Below the pieces are notes generated by a model that was not told where the DNA came from, did no database searches, and saw only the letters and a program-made list of their open reading frames with translations. Shown here piece after piece: positions 1 to 10,017 of a stretch of 64,000 nt of DNA (positions within the stretch are counted from its first letter, which is position 1; the number at the start of each line of letters is the position of its first letter). The position numbers and the translations under genes were made by a program. The stretch is from the NCBI GenBank assembly GCA_021325355.1, contig JAJPHI010000020.1, positions 124,001 through 188,000 of the forward strand, given 5' to 3'. The DNA is from Pseudomonadota bacterium (GTDB taxonomy: Bacteria > Desulfobacterota > Binatia > Binatales > Binataceae).

Positions 1-2814
1 GCGCTGCTCAAGCGTCGCGAACTGGCCGATCGGCACGATCGTGAACGCGCTGCGCTCGACCTACTGCTCCGGCACGAGGCGCAGCGGACGCGGCCGCGCC
101 TGCTCGACGGCGTGGACAAACTCCTGGTTGCCGAGCTTTATGACCTGAGCCTGCTCGAATTCATGGTCATCAGCGCCCTGATCCGCATCATCGGCGACGC
201 CGAAGTGGTGATCCAGGCCGAGCATTATCCGATCGACGTCGCGCGCTTTGCCGATCTCACGTGGAACCGTTTCGTCGCTGAAGAGTCGATCGCCGATCAG
301 ATCCTGCCGAGTTTCGTCCGCCGCGGCGGCCGCCCGGGCAACCTCGGCTTTCTGCTCGAGCATCTGTTTCGCGACGGCCAGCCAGCCGCGCCCGAACCCG
401 ACCGCAGCGTAACGCTAATCGAGGCGCGCACGCCCCGCGCCGAAGCCGAAGCCGCCGCGCGCACGGTGCGCGAACTGCTCGAGCGCGAAGGCAAAACGCT
501 GAGCCCCGGACGGATCGCCGTGCTCAGCGCCGACCTGAGCCGCTATCGCGATTACCTGCAGACGGCCTTCGCCGATTTTCGACTCCCCCTGCGCCTGACC
601 GACGGGCCGCGCCTCAGCGACGCGCCGTGTGCCCGCGCGTTGATCGATCTCCTGCGGCTGCCGACGCGCGCCTTCAGCCGTCAGGCGCTGAGTACCGTCT
701 GCGACGGCGTCTTTATACGCGCCGCCGCGGCCGCCTTTCCCGGGCTTCCGGCCGAGATTGGCTATATCGATGAAACCACGGTACCCTTCCGCGCCTGCGT
801 CGAGCGGTACCGAAGCGAGCTCGAGCGGAATCTCGATGCAGCCGGCGACGGCGAGCGCGAACCGCGCGCTCGGCGGCTTGACGGCTTCAAGCGCGCCGCC
901 GCCGCGTGGACCGACTTTCTCGGCGCGCTCGCGCCGCTCGCGGCGCCGGCAACTCTGCTCGATTATCTCGATCGGGTCAATCAGGCGCTCGAGCTGATTC
1001 GCTTCGATTTTCTGCCGGCCGGGGTGGTTGACGGATCGGCCTATGCCGGGGCGAGCCTGCGGCGCACGCTGACCGAACTTCACGACGAAGCGGCGCGTCT
1101 CGGCGCCGTGACGATGCGCTCGCCGCGCGAATGGATTCGCCTGCTCGAGCAGGTCTTCAGCGCCGGCGAAATTACTCCCGCGGGCAACGGTGTCGTCGCG
1201 ATGTCCGTGATGGACGCCCGCAGTCTCGACTTCGACTATGTCGTGGTCCTTGGCCTCAACGAAGGGGTCTTTCCCAGGTATTACGCGTATGATCCGCTGG
1301 TGCCGGAGGAGGGGCTCGCGGAACTCAACCGCGCCCTGCGCGCGGCACTGCGCAAACGCACCGATCTTAAGGCGCCGAGCGCTCCCGGTCCGATTCTGCG
1401 CTCGCGCGCCCAGCGCGTCAGCCGCGAACCGTTCCTTTTCTTCCTCGCGCTCTCGATGGCGACGCGCGGCGTCTTTCTCGCCTACTCGCGCGAGGATGAA
1501 GTCGGCGGTCCGCTCGCGCCATCGCCGTATATCGAGGAGGTTCAGCGGCTGCTCGGCGTGTCCGCCACGATGAGTCGCGCGGGTGAAGTCGAGGACGCCT
1601 TCACGATGCGCCAATTACTCAACCGCAGTACGACGCATCCGGAGATCGACGGGGTGCTGAGAAGCTGCGGCGTACCGGATAATCGGCTCGAGTCAATTCG
1701 CCGGCGCGTCGCTATCGAGCGCCATCGCGAGGGATACCTGGCGCGGCCCACGCGCGAAGAGGTTTTTCAAGCGGCGCGCCGCGCAGCGAAGAAGGACGAG
1801 CGATGGCCAACGCGCGATACCCTCGCCCCGGACGCGGAAAAGTTCCGCTCGGCCGGAATCTACGACGGTCACGTCGGACCCGACGCGGCGCTCGAGCGGA
1901 TACTGCTGGGCGCCCTGCCCGGCGCGCTCCGTCCCTGGAGCGCGACGCAGCTCAACGATCTGGCCGCCTGTGGCTTTCGCTACTTTGCCGCCCGGATTCT
2001 GCGGCTCGCTCAGCCCGAGGAGGCGGATCATGAATCCACCAGCCTCGAATCCGGCGACCTGATCCACCGCCTGCTAAAGGAGTTTTTCGACAGCAACCCG
2101 GATTTCAGCAACCCGGCGCAGGCGCTTCGGCAGGCGGCCGAGCTTGCCGCCCGCTACCAACCGCAACTGGCCGCGGCGGCGCGCGACCCCGCCTTTTTCG
2201 AGGTCGCCTGGTCGTCGCTTACGGAGATCCTGCGGGAAGTGGTCCGATGGGAAACGGCGCGGCGCGCCGAGGGGAATCAGCCCTCGAGACTGCATTCCGA
2301 GTTCACCTTTGAGATTCCGCTGACCGTGACCCTTAAGAACCGCCGTCAGCTTCAGATCGCGCTACGGGGAAGTATCGATCGGCTGGAGCTTTTCCACGAT
2401 CCGGCCGGGCGCGTCGAGCGCCTCCGCGTCCTCGACTACAAGAGTTCCCGCAACCGCAATCAGTTCAACGACCGCCTGCGCATCTCGAGCTTTGCCACGT
2501 TTGACCTGCAGATGGCGGTCTATCTGCTGGCGGCGGTCGCGAGCTTCCGTGAGGCCCTCGCCGTTGACGCCCGGGCCGAGGCCGCATATGTCGCCCTGCG
2601 GAATCGCGACAAGGAGAGCAGGGGGCTGACGGTCGACCTCGACCTGCTCGACGCGAACTGCGGCGTCGCCCCCGCGCCTCCGACGGCGCTGCCGGTGGCC
2701 GCGCGCATCGCTGATCTGCTCGAGCAGGCGCTGGCCGGCCGCTTCGACGTCGATCCCCTGCGTTGCGATAGCTTCTGTCCGTACCGGGCGGTCTGCCGCT
2801 TTTCGGAGCGCTGA
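1..2814 (+). CDS. addB: AddB-like subunit of ATP-dependent helicase/nuclease (5' end outside window)
   Basis: Partial at the left edge: the frame is open from base 1 with no stop, so the true start lies upstream. The protein is the B subunit of an AddAB-type double-strand-break resection complex in the cytoplasm, which degrades DNA ends and loads recombinase. The C-terminal third is a PD-(D/E)XK nuclease: a first cysteine (about nt 1969) opens the domain, a VLDYKSS motif (Asp codon 2434, Lys codon 2440) supplies the active site, and a terminal CDSFCPYRAVC cluster completes the four-cysteine Fe-S staple typical of AddB/Cas4-like nucleases. The helicase-like N-terminal part is only partly in view. 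The stop overlaps the next start (TGATG at 2812-2816), so it is translationally coupled to addA. The AddB assignment rests on the nuclease domain plus the neighbour. Confidence 0.85.
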   Translation, partial: ALLKRRELADRHDRERAALDLLLRHEAQRTRPRLLDGVDKLLVAELYDLSLLEFMVISALIRIIGDAEVVIQAEHYPIDVARFADLTWNRFVAEESIADQILPSFVRRGGRPGNLGFLLEHLFRDGQPAAPEPDRSVTLIEARTPRAEAEAAARTVRELLEREGKTLSPGRIAVLSADLSRYRDYLQTAFADFRLPLRLTDGPRLSDAPCARALIDLLRLPTRAFSRQALSTVCDGVFIRAAAAAFPGLPAEIGYIDETTVPFRACVERYRSELERNLDAAGDGEREPRARRLDGFKRAAAAWTDFLGALAPLAAPATLLDYLDRVNQALELIRFDFLPAGVVDGSAYAGASLRRTLTELHDEAARLGAVTMRSPREWIRLLEQVFSAGEITPAGNGVVAMSVMDARSLDFDYVVVLGLNEGVFPRYYAYDPLVPEEGLAELNRALRAALRKRTDLKAPSAPGPILRSRAQRVSREPFLFFLALSMATRGVFLAYSREDEVGGPLAPSPYIEEVQRLLGVSATMSRAGEVEDAFTMRQLLNRSTTHPEIDGVLRSCGVPDNRLESIRRRVAIERHREGYLARPTREEVFQAARRAAKKDERWPTRDTLAPDAEKFRSAGIYDGHVGPDAALERILLGALPGALRPWSATQLNDLAACGFRYFAARILRLAQPEEADHESTSLESGDLIHRLLKEFFDSNPDFSNPAQALRQAAELAARYQPQLAAAARDPAFFEVAWSSLTEILREVVRWETARRAEGNQPSRLHSEFTFEIPLTVTLKNRRQLQIALRGSIDRLELFHDPAGRVERLRVLDYKSSRNRNQFNDRLRISSFATFDLQMAVYLLAAVASFREALAVDARAEAAYVALRNRDKESRGLTVDLDLLDANCGVAPAPPTALPVAARIADLLEQALAGRFDVDPLRCDSFCPYRAVCRFSER

Positions 2815-5800
2815 TGGCCACCGCGGCGCGCGACTTGCAGTTGAGCGACGCCCAGCGGGCTGCGATCTTCGCGCCGGCCGGTCTGCAGGTCCGGGCCGGC
2901 GCCGGCTCCGGCAAGACCGAAGTGCTGGCGCGGCGGGTCGTCGCCCTGCTCGCCGGCGATATCGAGGGGCGGCCGCCGCTGAATCCCTCACAGATTGTCG
3001 CCATCACCTTTACCGACAAGGCCGCGCTCGACATGAACCTGCGCATCATCGCCGTCCTGAAGGCGCGCGCCGCCGCCGAGCCGGACGCCGCGCGGCGGAC
3101 GCAACTCAAGCGCGCGCTCAAGACGATCTGGCTCGCGCGCATTTCGACGATTCACGCCTTCTGCGCGCGCCTCCTGCGCGAACAGGCGGTAACCGTCGGT
3201 CTCGACCCGGATTTCAAGATTCTCGACGAAGACGAAAGCGCGGCATTTTTTGAACAGATCGCGCTCGACGCGCTGGTGCGGGCGATGCGGCAGGACGATC
3301 CGGGCGCGCGTTTTCTGGTTCAGAGCCGCGGCCTGCGCGGGGGCATTTTTCGCGAAGGCGCGCTCGAAATCGCCCAGCGCCTGACCACCGAAGCGGCCCG
3401 TCGCGGCGTGCCGCTCGCGCAGGTCCTCGCCGCCACCGCCAATACCGTCTCGACACTGGCCGGCCAGCCGGATCGGGTTGCCGACGGCGCCCGGCAACTG
3501 GTGCTGATCGTCGATCAGCTTTGCCGGGCGGCCGCTTCCGGCCAGACCGCAACCGCGCTGCGCGAGCTCGCGGCGTGGTGGAAGAGCGCGCGCGCTGTGG
3601 TTCAGGGCCTCCATCGCGATTCGCCATCCGAGGAGATTGAAGTTCTGCGCACGCTCGCCGCGCATCTGCCCGAAGCGCGCAGCAACGCCGTCAAAGACCT
3701 CGTCAAAGCAGCCAAGGAACTGGTGGCCGAGGACGATACGCGCTTCGGCCTTACGGGCGAGCTTATCGCCGCGTGGGGCGACTACCGGGCGGCGCCGCGC
3801 GCGCTCGCGATCGCACGATTGCTGGTCACACTGGATTCCGCGATCGCCGAGGCGCGGCGCGCCGACCGTATCATGACCTTCGACGACCTGCTGATCGCGA
3901 CGCGCGATCTGCTGCGCGACCATCCCGAGGTCACCGCGCATTACCGCCGGGAGCTCCGCGCCATCCTGGTGGATGAATACCAGGACACCAACGCCCTCCA
4001 GGACCAGATCATCCGCCTGCTCGCAACTCCGGACCCCGGCGGCGCGGCAGCGCCGCAGCTTTTTGTCGTCGGTGATGAAAAGCAATCGATCTATCGGTTT
4101 CGCGGCGCCGATGTCGCAGTCTTCAACGCGCCGTGGCCCTTCGCCCTCGAGACGTCACTGCTGCAGGACAACCGCCGGTCAACGCCGACGATCGTAAACT
4201 TCGTCAACGCGCTCGGCAGCGCCATGATGCCGCCCGGCACGGGTCCCAGCCCCGCTTATGCGATCGCATGGAGCAGCGCCCACGAGCTCGAGGCGCGGCG
4301 CGCCGTGGCACATGATTATCCGGTCGAAGTGCTGCTCGGCAGTTTCACGGACGACGGCGTCTCCCTGTCGGTGGCGGCCAGGCGCGAGCGGGAGGCGCGA
4401 GCGCTGGCGGCACGCGTCCGCGAGCTCGTCGCCTCCGGCGATCCGGTCCTCGATCCAGCCACCGGCGAGTATCGCCCGGTTCGACTCCGCGACATCGTGC
4501 TCCTCTTGCGGGCCTTCACCGATGTCGGTCTCTATGAGCGAGCATTCGCCGAGTACGGCATTGATAGCTACACCGTAAACGGCCGCGGTTTCTATCATCG
4601 TCCGGAAGTGCTCGACCTGATCCAACTGATGGCGGCGATCGCCGATCCGCGTGACACGATCGCCCTCGCGGCGGCACTGCGCTCGCCGCTCTTCGGCCTT
4701 TCCGACCGCGCCCTGATGCGGCTCTGTCTTGGCGCTGACGAAGGGCGCAAAGAAGTGACGCTGGCTGATTCTTTCGGGTCTCAGCGACCCGATTTCACCA
4801 TCCTCGGCGACGAAGCGGCGGTCGCCGAAGCGGCCTTTACAACGCTCAATGAGCTTCGCCGCCAGCGTGGTCGGCTTGGTCTCGCGGCGTTTATCGAGCG
4901 CATCCTCGAACTCACCGATTATGAGAGCGTGATGGCCGGGATGCCGCAGGGCCGTCAGCGCGTCGCGAATCTGCGGAAACTGGTCGAAATTGCCCGCCGC
5001 TGCGACAGCCGCAACGTGTTCACCTTCGCCAGCTTCGTCAGCTATCTGCGGCGCCTGACCGAGGTCGAGCCTTACGAGCCCCAGGGCCAGGTCCTCGAAG
5101 AGACCGACGATGTCGTCCGCCTGATGACGATCCATCAGGCCAAGGGCCTCGAATTCCCGGTGGTGATTCTGGGCGACGCCGGCCGCCGGCCCACCGCGGA
5201 TCATTTCCCGGTTCTGCTCGACCCCGACGCCGGCGTCCTCGTGCGCGAGACCTGCGGCAGCGGCCACGATGAAATTCCGAGCGCGGCTTTCGATCGTTAC
5301 ACCGAACGGGTCAGCGATGAGCAGGCGGCGGAACTTCTGCGCATTCTCTATGTGGCGCTCACCCGTGCGCGCGATCGCCTGATTATCAGCGAAGGCGCCG
5401 ACAACGCCGGATGGTCGAAAATGCTGCGCGAGTTTCTCGGCCGCGAGCTTTGCGAGGATTTCCTGCGCACCGGCCGCGAGACCCGACTCGTCAAGCGCGA
5501 CGGCTTCAAAATTCTGCTGCGGCGCCCGTCCGCGGCTGAAGCGCCGTCCCCGCCGCCGCAGCCGGAGCTGCCGCTGCTGGACGGGGGGCTCGCGCGCCGA
5601 CTCCGCGATCGCGCTGCCTTTACGCCCGAAGCGCCGCATGAACTGACGCTCAGCGTAACCGCTCTTGCCGATTTCGCCCGCTGCCCGCGCCAGTATTGGC
5701 TGCGTCACGCCGTGCGCCTGCCGGTGAACGGAGGCGGTTCTGCGGGAGTGCCCGCGACGACGGCGATGGGCACCGTTGCCCATCGCATCCTTGAACTGCT

Positions 5801-6365
5801 TGAGTTTGATCAAGCCGCGGCCACGGCGGTTCCTGGGCTCGCCGAGCAGATAGGTCGCAGCGCCGGACTCGGCGCCGAGGAGCGGCGGCGGGTGGCCGAC
5901 GATCTCGTGCGCTACCTGAATTCTCCGCGGCAGGCGGAAGTCGTCGTCTGCGGGCGCGAAGTACCCTTCATCATAAATCCCGCGTCGGGCCTCTTTTTGC
6001 GCGGGCGGATCGACGTGATCGCGCGGGACAACACGCGTCCCGGTCACCTGATCGTCCGCGACTACAAATACTCGCGTGCCGTCGAAGCGTCGCTCTACCA
6101 GGTGCAAATGGAATGCTATGCGCTGGCGGTCGCCTCGGTGATGCCGGAGGTCACGGTGACGGCGGAGATCGTCGCCCTGCGCGGCAAGGTGCAGATCCAA
6201 TCCCTCGAGCTGCCCGCGCTCCCCGTCATCACCGCCCATCTCGCCACGCTCGCCGAGGAATTGCGCGTGGCCGAGGCGGCCGCGAACTTTCCCCGGCGCC
6301 CGCCCGCCCCGGCCGCCTGTCGCGCGCTTGGCTGCGAGTATCTTGACCTCTGTTGGAAACGTTGA
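2814..6365 (+). CDS. addA: AddA-like UvrD-family helicase/nuclease
   Basis: Protein of 1183 residues, the usual AddA size. It has a UvrD-type SF1 helicase core: Walker A AGAGSGKT at residues 28-35, an early FTDKAA motif, Walker B VDEYQDT near residue 385, and a late helicase motif VALTRARDRL near residue 850. A second PD-(D/E)XK domain lies at the C terminus with RDYKYSR as the catalytic motif and cysteines at FARCPRQYW, CRALGC and CWKR for an Fe-S cluster. With AddB it forms the heterodimer that resects broken DNA ends. The start ATG shares one base with the addB stop, indicating a two-gene operon. The reverse strand carries a very long open frame across this gene, which is a GC-codon shadow. 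Confidence 0.9.
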   Translation: MATAARDLQLSDAQRAAIFAPAGLQVRAGAGSGKTEVLARRVVALLAGDIEGRPPLNPSQIVAITFTDKAALDMNLRIIAVLKARAAAEPDAARRTQLKRALKTIWLARISTIHAFCARLLREQAVTVGLDPDFKILDEDESAAFFEQIALDALVRAMRQDDPGARFLVQSRGLRGGIFREGALEIAQRLTTEAARRGVPLAQVLAATANTVSTLAGQPDRVADGARQLVLIVDQLCRAAASGQTATALRELAAWWKSARAVVQGLHRDSPSEEIEVLRTLAAHLPEARSNAVKDLVKAAKELVAEDDTRFGLTGELIAAWGDYRAAPRALAIARLLVTLDSAIAEARRADRIMTFDDLLIATRDLLRDHPEVTAHYRRELRAILVDEYQDTNALQDQIIRLLATPDPGGAAAPQLFVVGDEKQSIYRFRGADVAVFNAPWPFALETSLLQDNRRSTPTIVNFVNALGSAMMPPGTGPSPAYAIAWSSAHELEARRAVAHDYPVEVLLGSFTDDGVSLSVAARREREARALAARVRELVASGDPVLDPATGEYRPVRLRDIVLLLRAFTDVGLYERAFAEYGIDSYTVNGRGFYHRPEVLDLIQLMAAIADPRDTIALAAALRSPLFGLSDRALMRLCLGADEGRKEVTLADSFGSQRPDFTILGDEAAVAEAAFTTLNELRRQRGRLGLAAFIERILELTDYESVMAGMPQGRQRVANLRKLVEIARRCDSRNVFTFASFVSYLRRLTEVEPYEPQGQVLEETDDVVRLMTIHQAKGLEFPVVILGDAGRRPTADHFPVLLDPDAGVLVRETCGSGHDEIPSAAFDRYTERVSDEQAAELLRILYVALTRARDRLIISEGADNAGWSKMLREFLGRELCEDFLRTGRETRLVKRDGFKILLRRPSAAEAPSPPPQPELPLLDGGLARRLRDRAAFTPEAPHELTLSVTALADFARCPRQYWLRHAVRLPVNGGGSAGVPATTAMGTVAHRILELLEFDQAAATAVPGLAEQIGRSAGLGAEERRRVADDLVRYLNSPRQAEVVVCGREVPFIINPASGLFLRGRIDVIARDNTRPGHLIVRDYKYSRAVEASLYQVQMECYALAVASVMPEVTVTAEIVALRGKVQIQSLELPALPVITAHLATLAEELRVAEAAANFPRRPPAPAACRALGCEYLDLCWKR

Positions 6366-6413
6366 CTTGCGCATCGGCGCGGTCCAACCATGTACGTAAG
6401 TGGAGCATTTTCT

Positions 6414-6785
6414 ATGAAACACCTGACGATCGCGGTTTCGACAGGGCTCGCCTTGCTGTTGATAATGACTGTCCCGGCGTTTGCCCGGATCCAGTTGGCC
6501 GCGCAGACCGGCGCCCGCCCCTCGCCCTTGCGGCTCGCCCAGGACGCGGATCAGAGTCAGGACGACAGCGCTCAGGGTCAGAACCAGGATCAGTCGGATG
6601 ATGATTCGAGCGCCTCAGACTCGGACTCGTCAGATTCCGACAGTGACGCCAGCAATCCGCAGGCCTCGCCGACCCCGGACGACGATCAGGGAACCGACAG
6701 CGATCAGGGTGATGCAAATTCAAACGATATGAACGGTCCGGGTGGCGACATGAACGGTTCCGGCGGCGACGATTCCGATAACTGA
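6414..6785 (+). CDS. small secreted, highly acidic Asp/Ser/Asn/Gly-rich protein
   Basis: Function unknown. The 123-residue product starts at ATG 6414, preferred over an in-frame ATG at 6390 because GGAG (6402-6405) sits 8 bases upstream and because this start gives a clean signal peptide: MKH, a hydrophobic stretch LALLLIMTV, then PAFA as a likely cleavage site. After cleavage the chain is low-complexity: runs of Asp, Ser, Gln and Asn with DSD/SDD repeats, then a Gly/Met/Asn tail (GPGGDMNGSGGDD). There is no cysteine and no recognisable fold. Such sequences resemble calcium-binding or intrinsically disordered exported proteins, but that is inference. It follows addA by 48 bases and precedes the GNAT gene by 33. 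Confidence 0.65.
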   Translation: MKHLTIAVSTGLALLLIMTVPAFARIQLAAQTGARPSPLRLAQDADQSQDDSAQGQNQDQSDDDSSASDSDSSDSDSDASNPQASPTPDDDQGTDSDQGDANSNDMNGPGGDMNGSGGDDSDN

Positions 6786-6818
6786 ACCACCCGCCCGGCA
6801 TCATCTATCCTAATCCCT

Positions 6819-7916
6819 GTGAGTTCGACCGAAATACGGGTGGTCGTCGCCCACGAGGCTGCTGAGTTGGAGCAGTTTGCGCGACTGCCCTATGTGGTCT
6901 ATGCCCAGCGCGAAGCCTGGTGGCCGCCTGATATCAACAGTGAAATCGAGCTGCTGAGCGGTCGCGCGCTGATCGCTGCCCATCTGGAGATGGCGTCGTT
7001 TCTCGCCTACCGCGACGGGCGCCCGGTCGCTCGCGTGAGCGCCGTCGTCAACCATCGCTACAATGCGCATTGGAACGAGCGCCTGGGTCAGTTGATTCAT
7101 TTCGAGGCGCTGCCGGATGAAGATCGCGCCGTCGGCGCGCTCCTCGACCGCTCGCTCGAATGGCTCGGTGAGCGCGGGATGCGCGCCGCGCGCAGCGGCT
7201 TCGCCGCCTTCCTCGATTATCCCTACGCGATTGACGGTTACAACGACCTGCCGTCGTTCCTGATGCGCGGCAATCCCGAGTGCTACCATCGCTATTTCAA
7301 GAACGCCGGCTTTTACACCGAGAAGGGCCAGGTTGATTATACCGCGCCGCTGACGCAGGACACGCTCCAGCGCTACAGCGCGATGGTCCGCGCGATGGAG
7401 CCGGCGGGCGTGAAGCTCAAAAGCTGGCGGACCTTCGGCTTCCCCGCCGCGATCGACGCCTGGACCGACGTCATCAACCAGACCTTCGAGCGCCATTGGG
7501 GATGGAATCCGATCTCGCACGCCGAGGTGCGGCCGATGCTGCTCCCGTTGCAGGAGACCGCTGTGGCCGACCTGTCGATTATCGCCGAAGCCGACGGTCT
7601 GCCGATCGGCGCGGTTTTTTCCGTCCCCGACCTGACGATGCCGCTGGCGCGCCTCAAGCCCGGCTTCAAACTGCGCCCCGAACGCGGCGGCGGCACGCGC
7701 GGGGCCTTGATCAACGTTGGGGTTATGGAACGCTTCCGTTCCCGCGGCGTCGCCCGCGCGATGGCGGCGATGTCCTACCTGGCGATGGCGAGCCGCCATC
7801 TGCGCTTTGCCGGCTACACCCTCGTGCTTGACGATAACTGGCCGTCACGCCGCACCGCCCAAAGCCTGGGCGCGCGCGTGACCAACAGTTTTGTCAGCTA
7901 TCGGCGCGATTTCTGA
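6819..7916 (+). CDS. GNAT-like N-acetyltransferase domain protein
   Basis: Protein of 365 residues beginning at GTG 6819. The first 100 residues and the last 120 look like a GNAT fold: an FLAYRDGRPVARVSAVVN beta-strand pair near residue 65, and at the C terminus INVGVMERFRSRGVARAMAAM, which resembles the acetyl-CoA binding R-x-x-G-x-G/A motif, followed by VLDDNWPSRRTAQSLGAR. The substrate cannot be told. Proteins of this layout are common in soil bacteria and are usually annotated only as GNAT or hypothetical. The gene converges on the flavin monooxygenase, with a strong hairpin between the two stops. Confidence 0.6.
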   Translation: MSSTEIRVVVAHEAAELEQFARLPYVVYAQREAWWPPDINSEIELLSGRALIAAHLEMASFLAYRDGRPVARVSAVVNHRYNAHWNERLGQLIHFEALPDEDRAVGALLDRSLEWLGERGMRAARSGFAAFLDYPYAIDGYNDLPSFLMRGNPECYHRYFKNAGFYTEKGQVDYTAPLTQDTLQRYSAMVRAMEPAGVKLKSWRTFGFPAAIDAWTDVINQTFERHWGWNPISHAEVRPMLLPLQETAVADLSIIAEADGLPIGAVFSVPDLTMPLARLKPGFKLRPERGGGTRGALINVGVMERFRSRGVARAMAAMSYLAMASRHLRFAGYTLVLDDNWPSRRTAQSLGARVTNSFVSYRRDF

Positions 7917-7923
7917 AGTGAAC

Positions 7924-7948
7924 GGCGCCGGCTGCGGCCGCCGGCGCC
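7924..7948. terminator. bidirectional terminator hairpin
   Basis: A perfect 9-bp inverted repeat, GGCGCCGGC and GCCGGCGCC, around a 7-base loop lies in the 45 bases between the converging GNAT and monooxygenase genes. There is no T-run, so intrinsic termination is plausible but not certain. Confidence 0.5.
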
Positions 7949-7961
7949 ATTCTCGGTACGA

Positions 7962-9788
7962 CTAACTGACGATGAGACCGGCGAAATCGCCCCGCTCGCG
8001 CCACTGCGCCAGGAGATCGAAAAAGGCGAGCGCCCCGGGCGGATACACGGCCGTAAGGAAGCCGCCTTCACCCAGGCCCTCGCCATTGTAATAGCCCGGC
8101 GTGCAGACGCTTTGATATTTCGACATCGGATTCGGACGATTCACGGTCTGCACCCATTCCTCTTCGGCCTCGCGCGTCGGTTCGATCGCGCGGGCGCCGC
8201 GCTGCTTGACCGCCTCGATCAGATGGGCCACGTGATACGCCTGCTTGTTCAGCATGTAGGTGAAGTTGGCGGTCAGTCCGGTCTGCGTCAGGCCCATGTG
8301 AAAACAGTTGGGGAAGCCGTTGCTTAGAAAGCCGTGGAAGGTGCGCATCCCATTGGCCCAGTAATCCGCGAGCGAGACGCCGTTGCGCCCGTACATCGCG
8401 AACTCCGCCCGGCGCGTGTAGGCCGTGCCGACCTCGAAGCCCGTCGCGAAGATAAGACAATCGACCTCGTATTCGACACCGTCGACGACGACGCCGTGCT
8501 CGGTTACCCGCTCGACGCCCTTTCCGCTGGTATCGACCAACTTGACGTTCGGCCGATTGAACGTCGGCAGATAGTCATCGTTGAAGGTCGGCCGCTTGCA
8601 CCATTGGCCATACCACGGCTGCAGGGCCTCGGCGGTTGCCGGATCCTTGACGACCGTGGCCACGCGCGCGCGAATCTCGTTCATTTTCTGAAAATCGGCG
8701 ATTTCCGCGAGCGCCATCCGGTCTTCCGCCGACAGCTTCGCGTCCTTGCGATTGTTCAGCAGGTCGCCGAGCTTCTTGAGCGGACTCGTCCACTTGTCGC
8801 GAACCTCGTCCTTTTCCAGCTCGACGCCGTCGAGCAGCGCGGTGAAATTGCGATTGCGATACTCCTGCCATCCCGGCTTGAGTTTCTTCGCCCATGCCGG
8901 ATCGGTCGGCGTATTGTTGCGCTCATCCACCGACGACGGCGTCCGCTGAAAGACGTAGAGCTGCTGCGCCCATTCGCCGAGATGCGGAATGCATTGGATC
9001 GCGGTCGCGCCGGTGCCGATAATGCCGACCCGCTTGTCCTTGAGCTTGTGCAGGCCGCCGGTGGTGTCGCCGCCCGTATATTCGTAGTCCCAGCGGCTCG
9101 TGTGGAAGGTGTGACCTTTGAAGTTTTCGATGCCGGGAATGCCGGGCAGTTTCGGCTTGTTCAGCGGCCCGCTCGACATGATGACGAAACGCGTGCGCAG
9201 GACGTCGCCGCGATCGGTGCGGATTACCCAGCGCGCCGCCTCATCGTCCCATCGCGCCTCGGTGATCCTGGTCTGAAAGCAGGCCTTCTCGTACAGCTTG
9301 AACTGGCGGCCGATCCGCTGCGCGTGGGCGAAAATTTCGGGCGCAAAGGAATAGCGCTCCTTAGGGATATAGCCGGTCTCTTCGAGCAGCGGCAGGTAGA
9401 GATAGCCTTCGACGTCGCACTGCGCGCCCGGATAGCGGTTCCAGTACCACGTTCCGCCGAAGTCGCCGGCCTTCTCGATGATGCGGAAGTTCGTGATGCC
9501 CACTTCCTGCAGCCGCACCGCCGAGAGCATCCCGCCGAACCCTCCGCCGACAATCACGACGTCGAGCTCCTCGTGCAGCGCCGGACGCGTGAACCCCGGC
9601 TCGACGTAGGGATCCTCGTTGAAGTGCGCAAACTTGCCGGTGATCTCCTGGTACTGCCGATTGCCATCGGCGCGCAGCCGTTTGGCTCGTTCGGCGGCGT
9701 ATTTTTCCCGCAGCAGACCCGGATCGAAGCCCAGCTCCTCCGGGGTCGGAATATGGTTGGGGGCGGCTTGAGTGACTGCTTCACTCAC
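7962..9788 (-). CDS. FAD-dependent Baeyer-Villiger-type monooxygenase
   Basis: 608 residues. Two Rossmann sites are visible: GGGFGG at residues 81-86 for FAD and GTGATA at 258-263 for NADPH. Between them [12 protein letters not shown] (223-234) matches the Baeyer-Villiger fingerprint F-x-G-x-x-x-H-x-x-x-W-[P/D]. [14 protein letters not shown] (112-125) is also typical of the cyclohexanone/phenylacetone monooxygenase group. The enzyme would insert oxygen next to a ketone carbonyl using NADPH and O2; the substrate is unknown. The roughly 75-residue N-terminal extension ahead of the FAD motif recalls the larger cyclododecanone/steroid monooxygenase-type members. The start is GTG at 9788-9786, with AGGAGG (complement at 9799-9804) ten bases upstream. 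It stands alone, with no esterase next to it. Confidence 0.88.
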   Translation of the reverse strand: MSEAVTQAAPNHIPTPEELGFDPGLLREKYAAERAKRLRADGNRQYQEITGKFAHFNEDPYVEPGFTRPALHEELDVVIVGGGFGGMLSAVRLQEVGITNFRIIEKAGDFGGTWYWNRYPGAQCDVEGYLYLPLLEETGYIPKERYSFAPEIFAHAQRIGRQFKLYEKACFQTRITEARWDDEAARWVIRTDRGDVLRTRFVIMSSGPLNKPKLPGIPGIENFKGHTFHTSRWDYEYTGGDTTGGLHKLKDKRVGIIGTGATAIQCIPHLGEWAQQLYVFQRTPSSVDERNNTPTDPAWAKKLKPGWQEYRNRNFTALLDGVELEKDEVRDKWTSPLKKLGDLLNNRKDAKLSAEDRMALAEIADFQKMNEIRARVATVVKDPATAEALQPWYGQWCKRPTFNDDYLPTFNRPNVKLVDTSGKGVERVTEHGVVVDGVEYEVDCLIFATGFEVGTAYTRRAEFAMYGRNGVSLADYWANGMRTFHGFLSNGFPNCFHMGLTQTGLTANFTYMLNKQAYHVAHLIEAVKQRGARAIEPTREAEEEWVQTVNRPNPMSKYQSVCTPGYYNGEGLGEGGFLTAVYPPGALAFFDLLAQWRERGDFAGLIVS

Positions 9789-10017
9789 GACGGTCAGTCC
9801 TCCTGGATGGTTCTTGCGCCGGAGCTTAGCACTTTATGCGGCAAAGGGCGCAGTCGCGCCGCGCGCGCATTTTGCTCGCGTCCGCCGCAAGACCCGACGC
9901 CCATCCGCGGGGGCGGCTCAAAGATAGCGTCAGACGCCGCCCCGAATCCGCAACACTTTCGCGCGAGGCAAGGCCGCACCGACTGCGCGCCTCCATGGCG
10001 CGACGCCTTAATCGCCG

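Noticed and set aside
4179-6422. 747-codon open frame antisense to addA
   Set aside because: No motif, and the sense strand encodes a clear helicase-nuclease. Long antisense frames are expected at this GC content.
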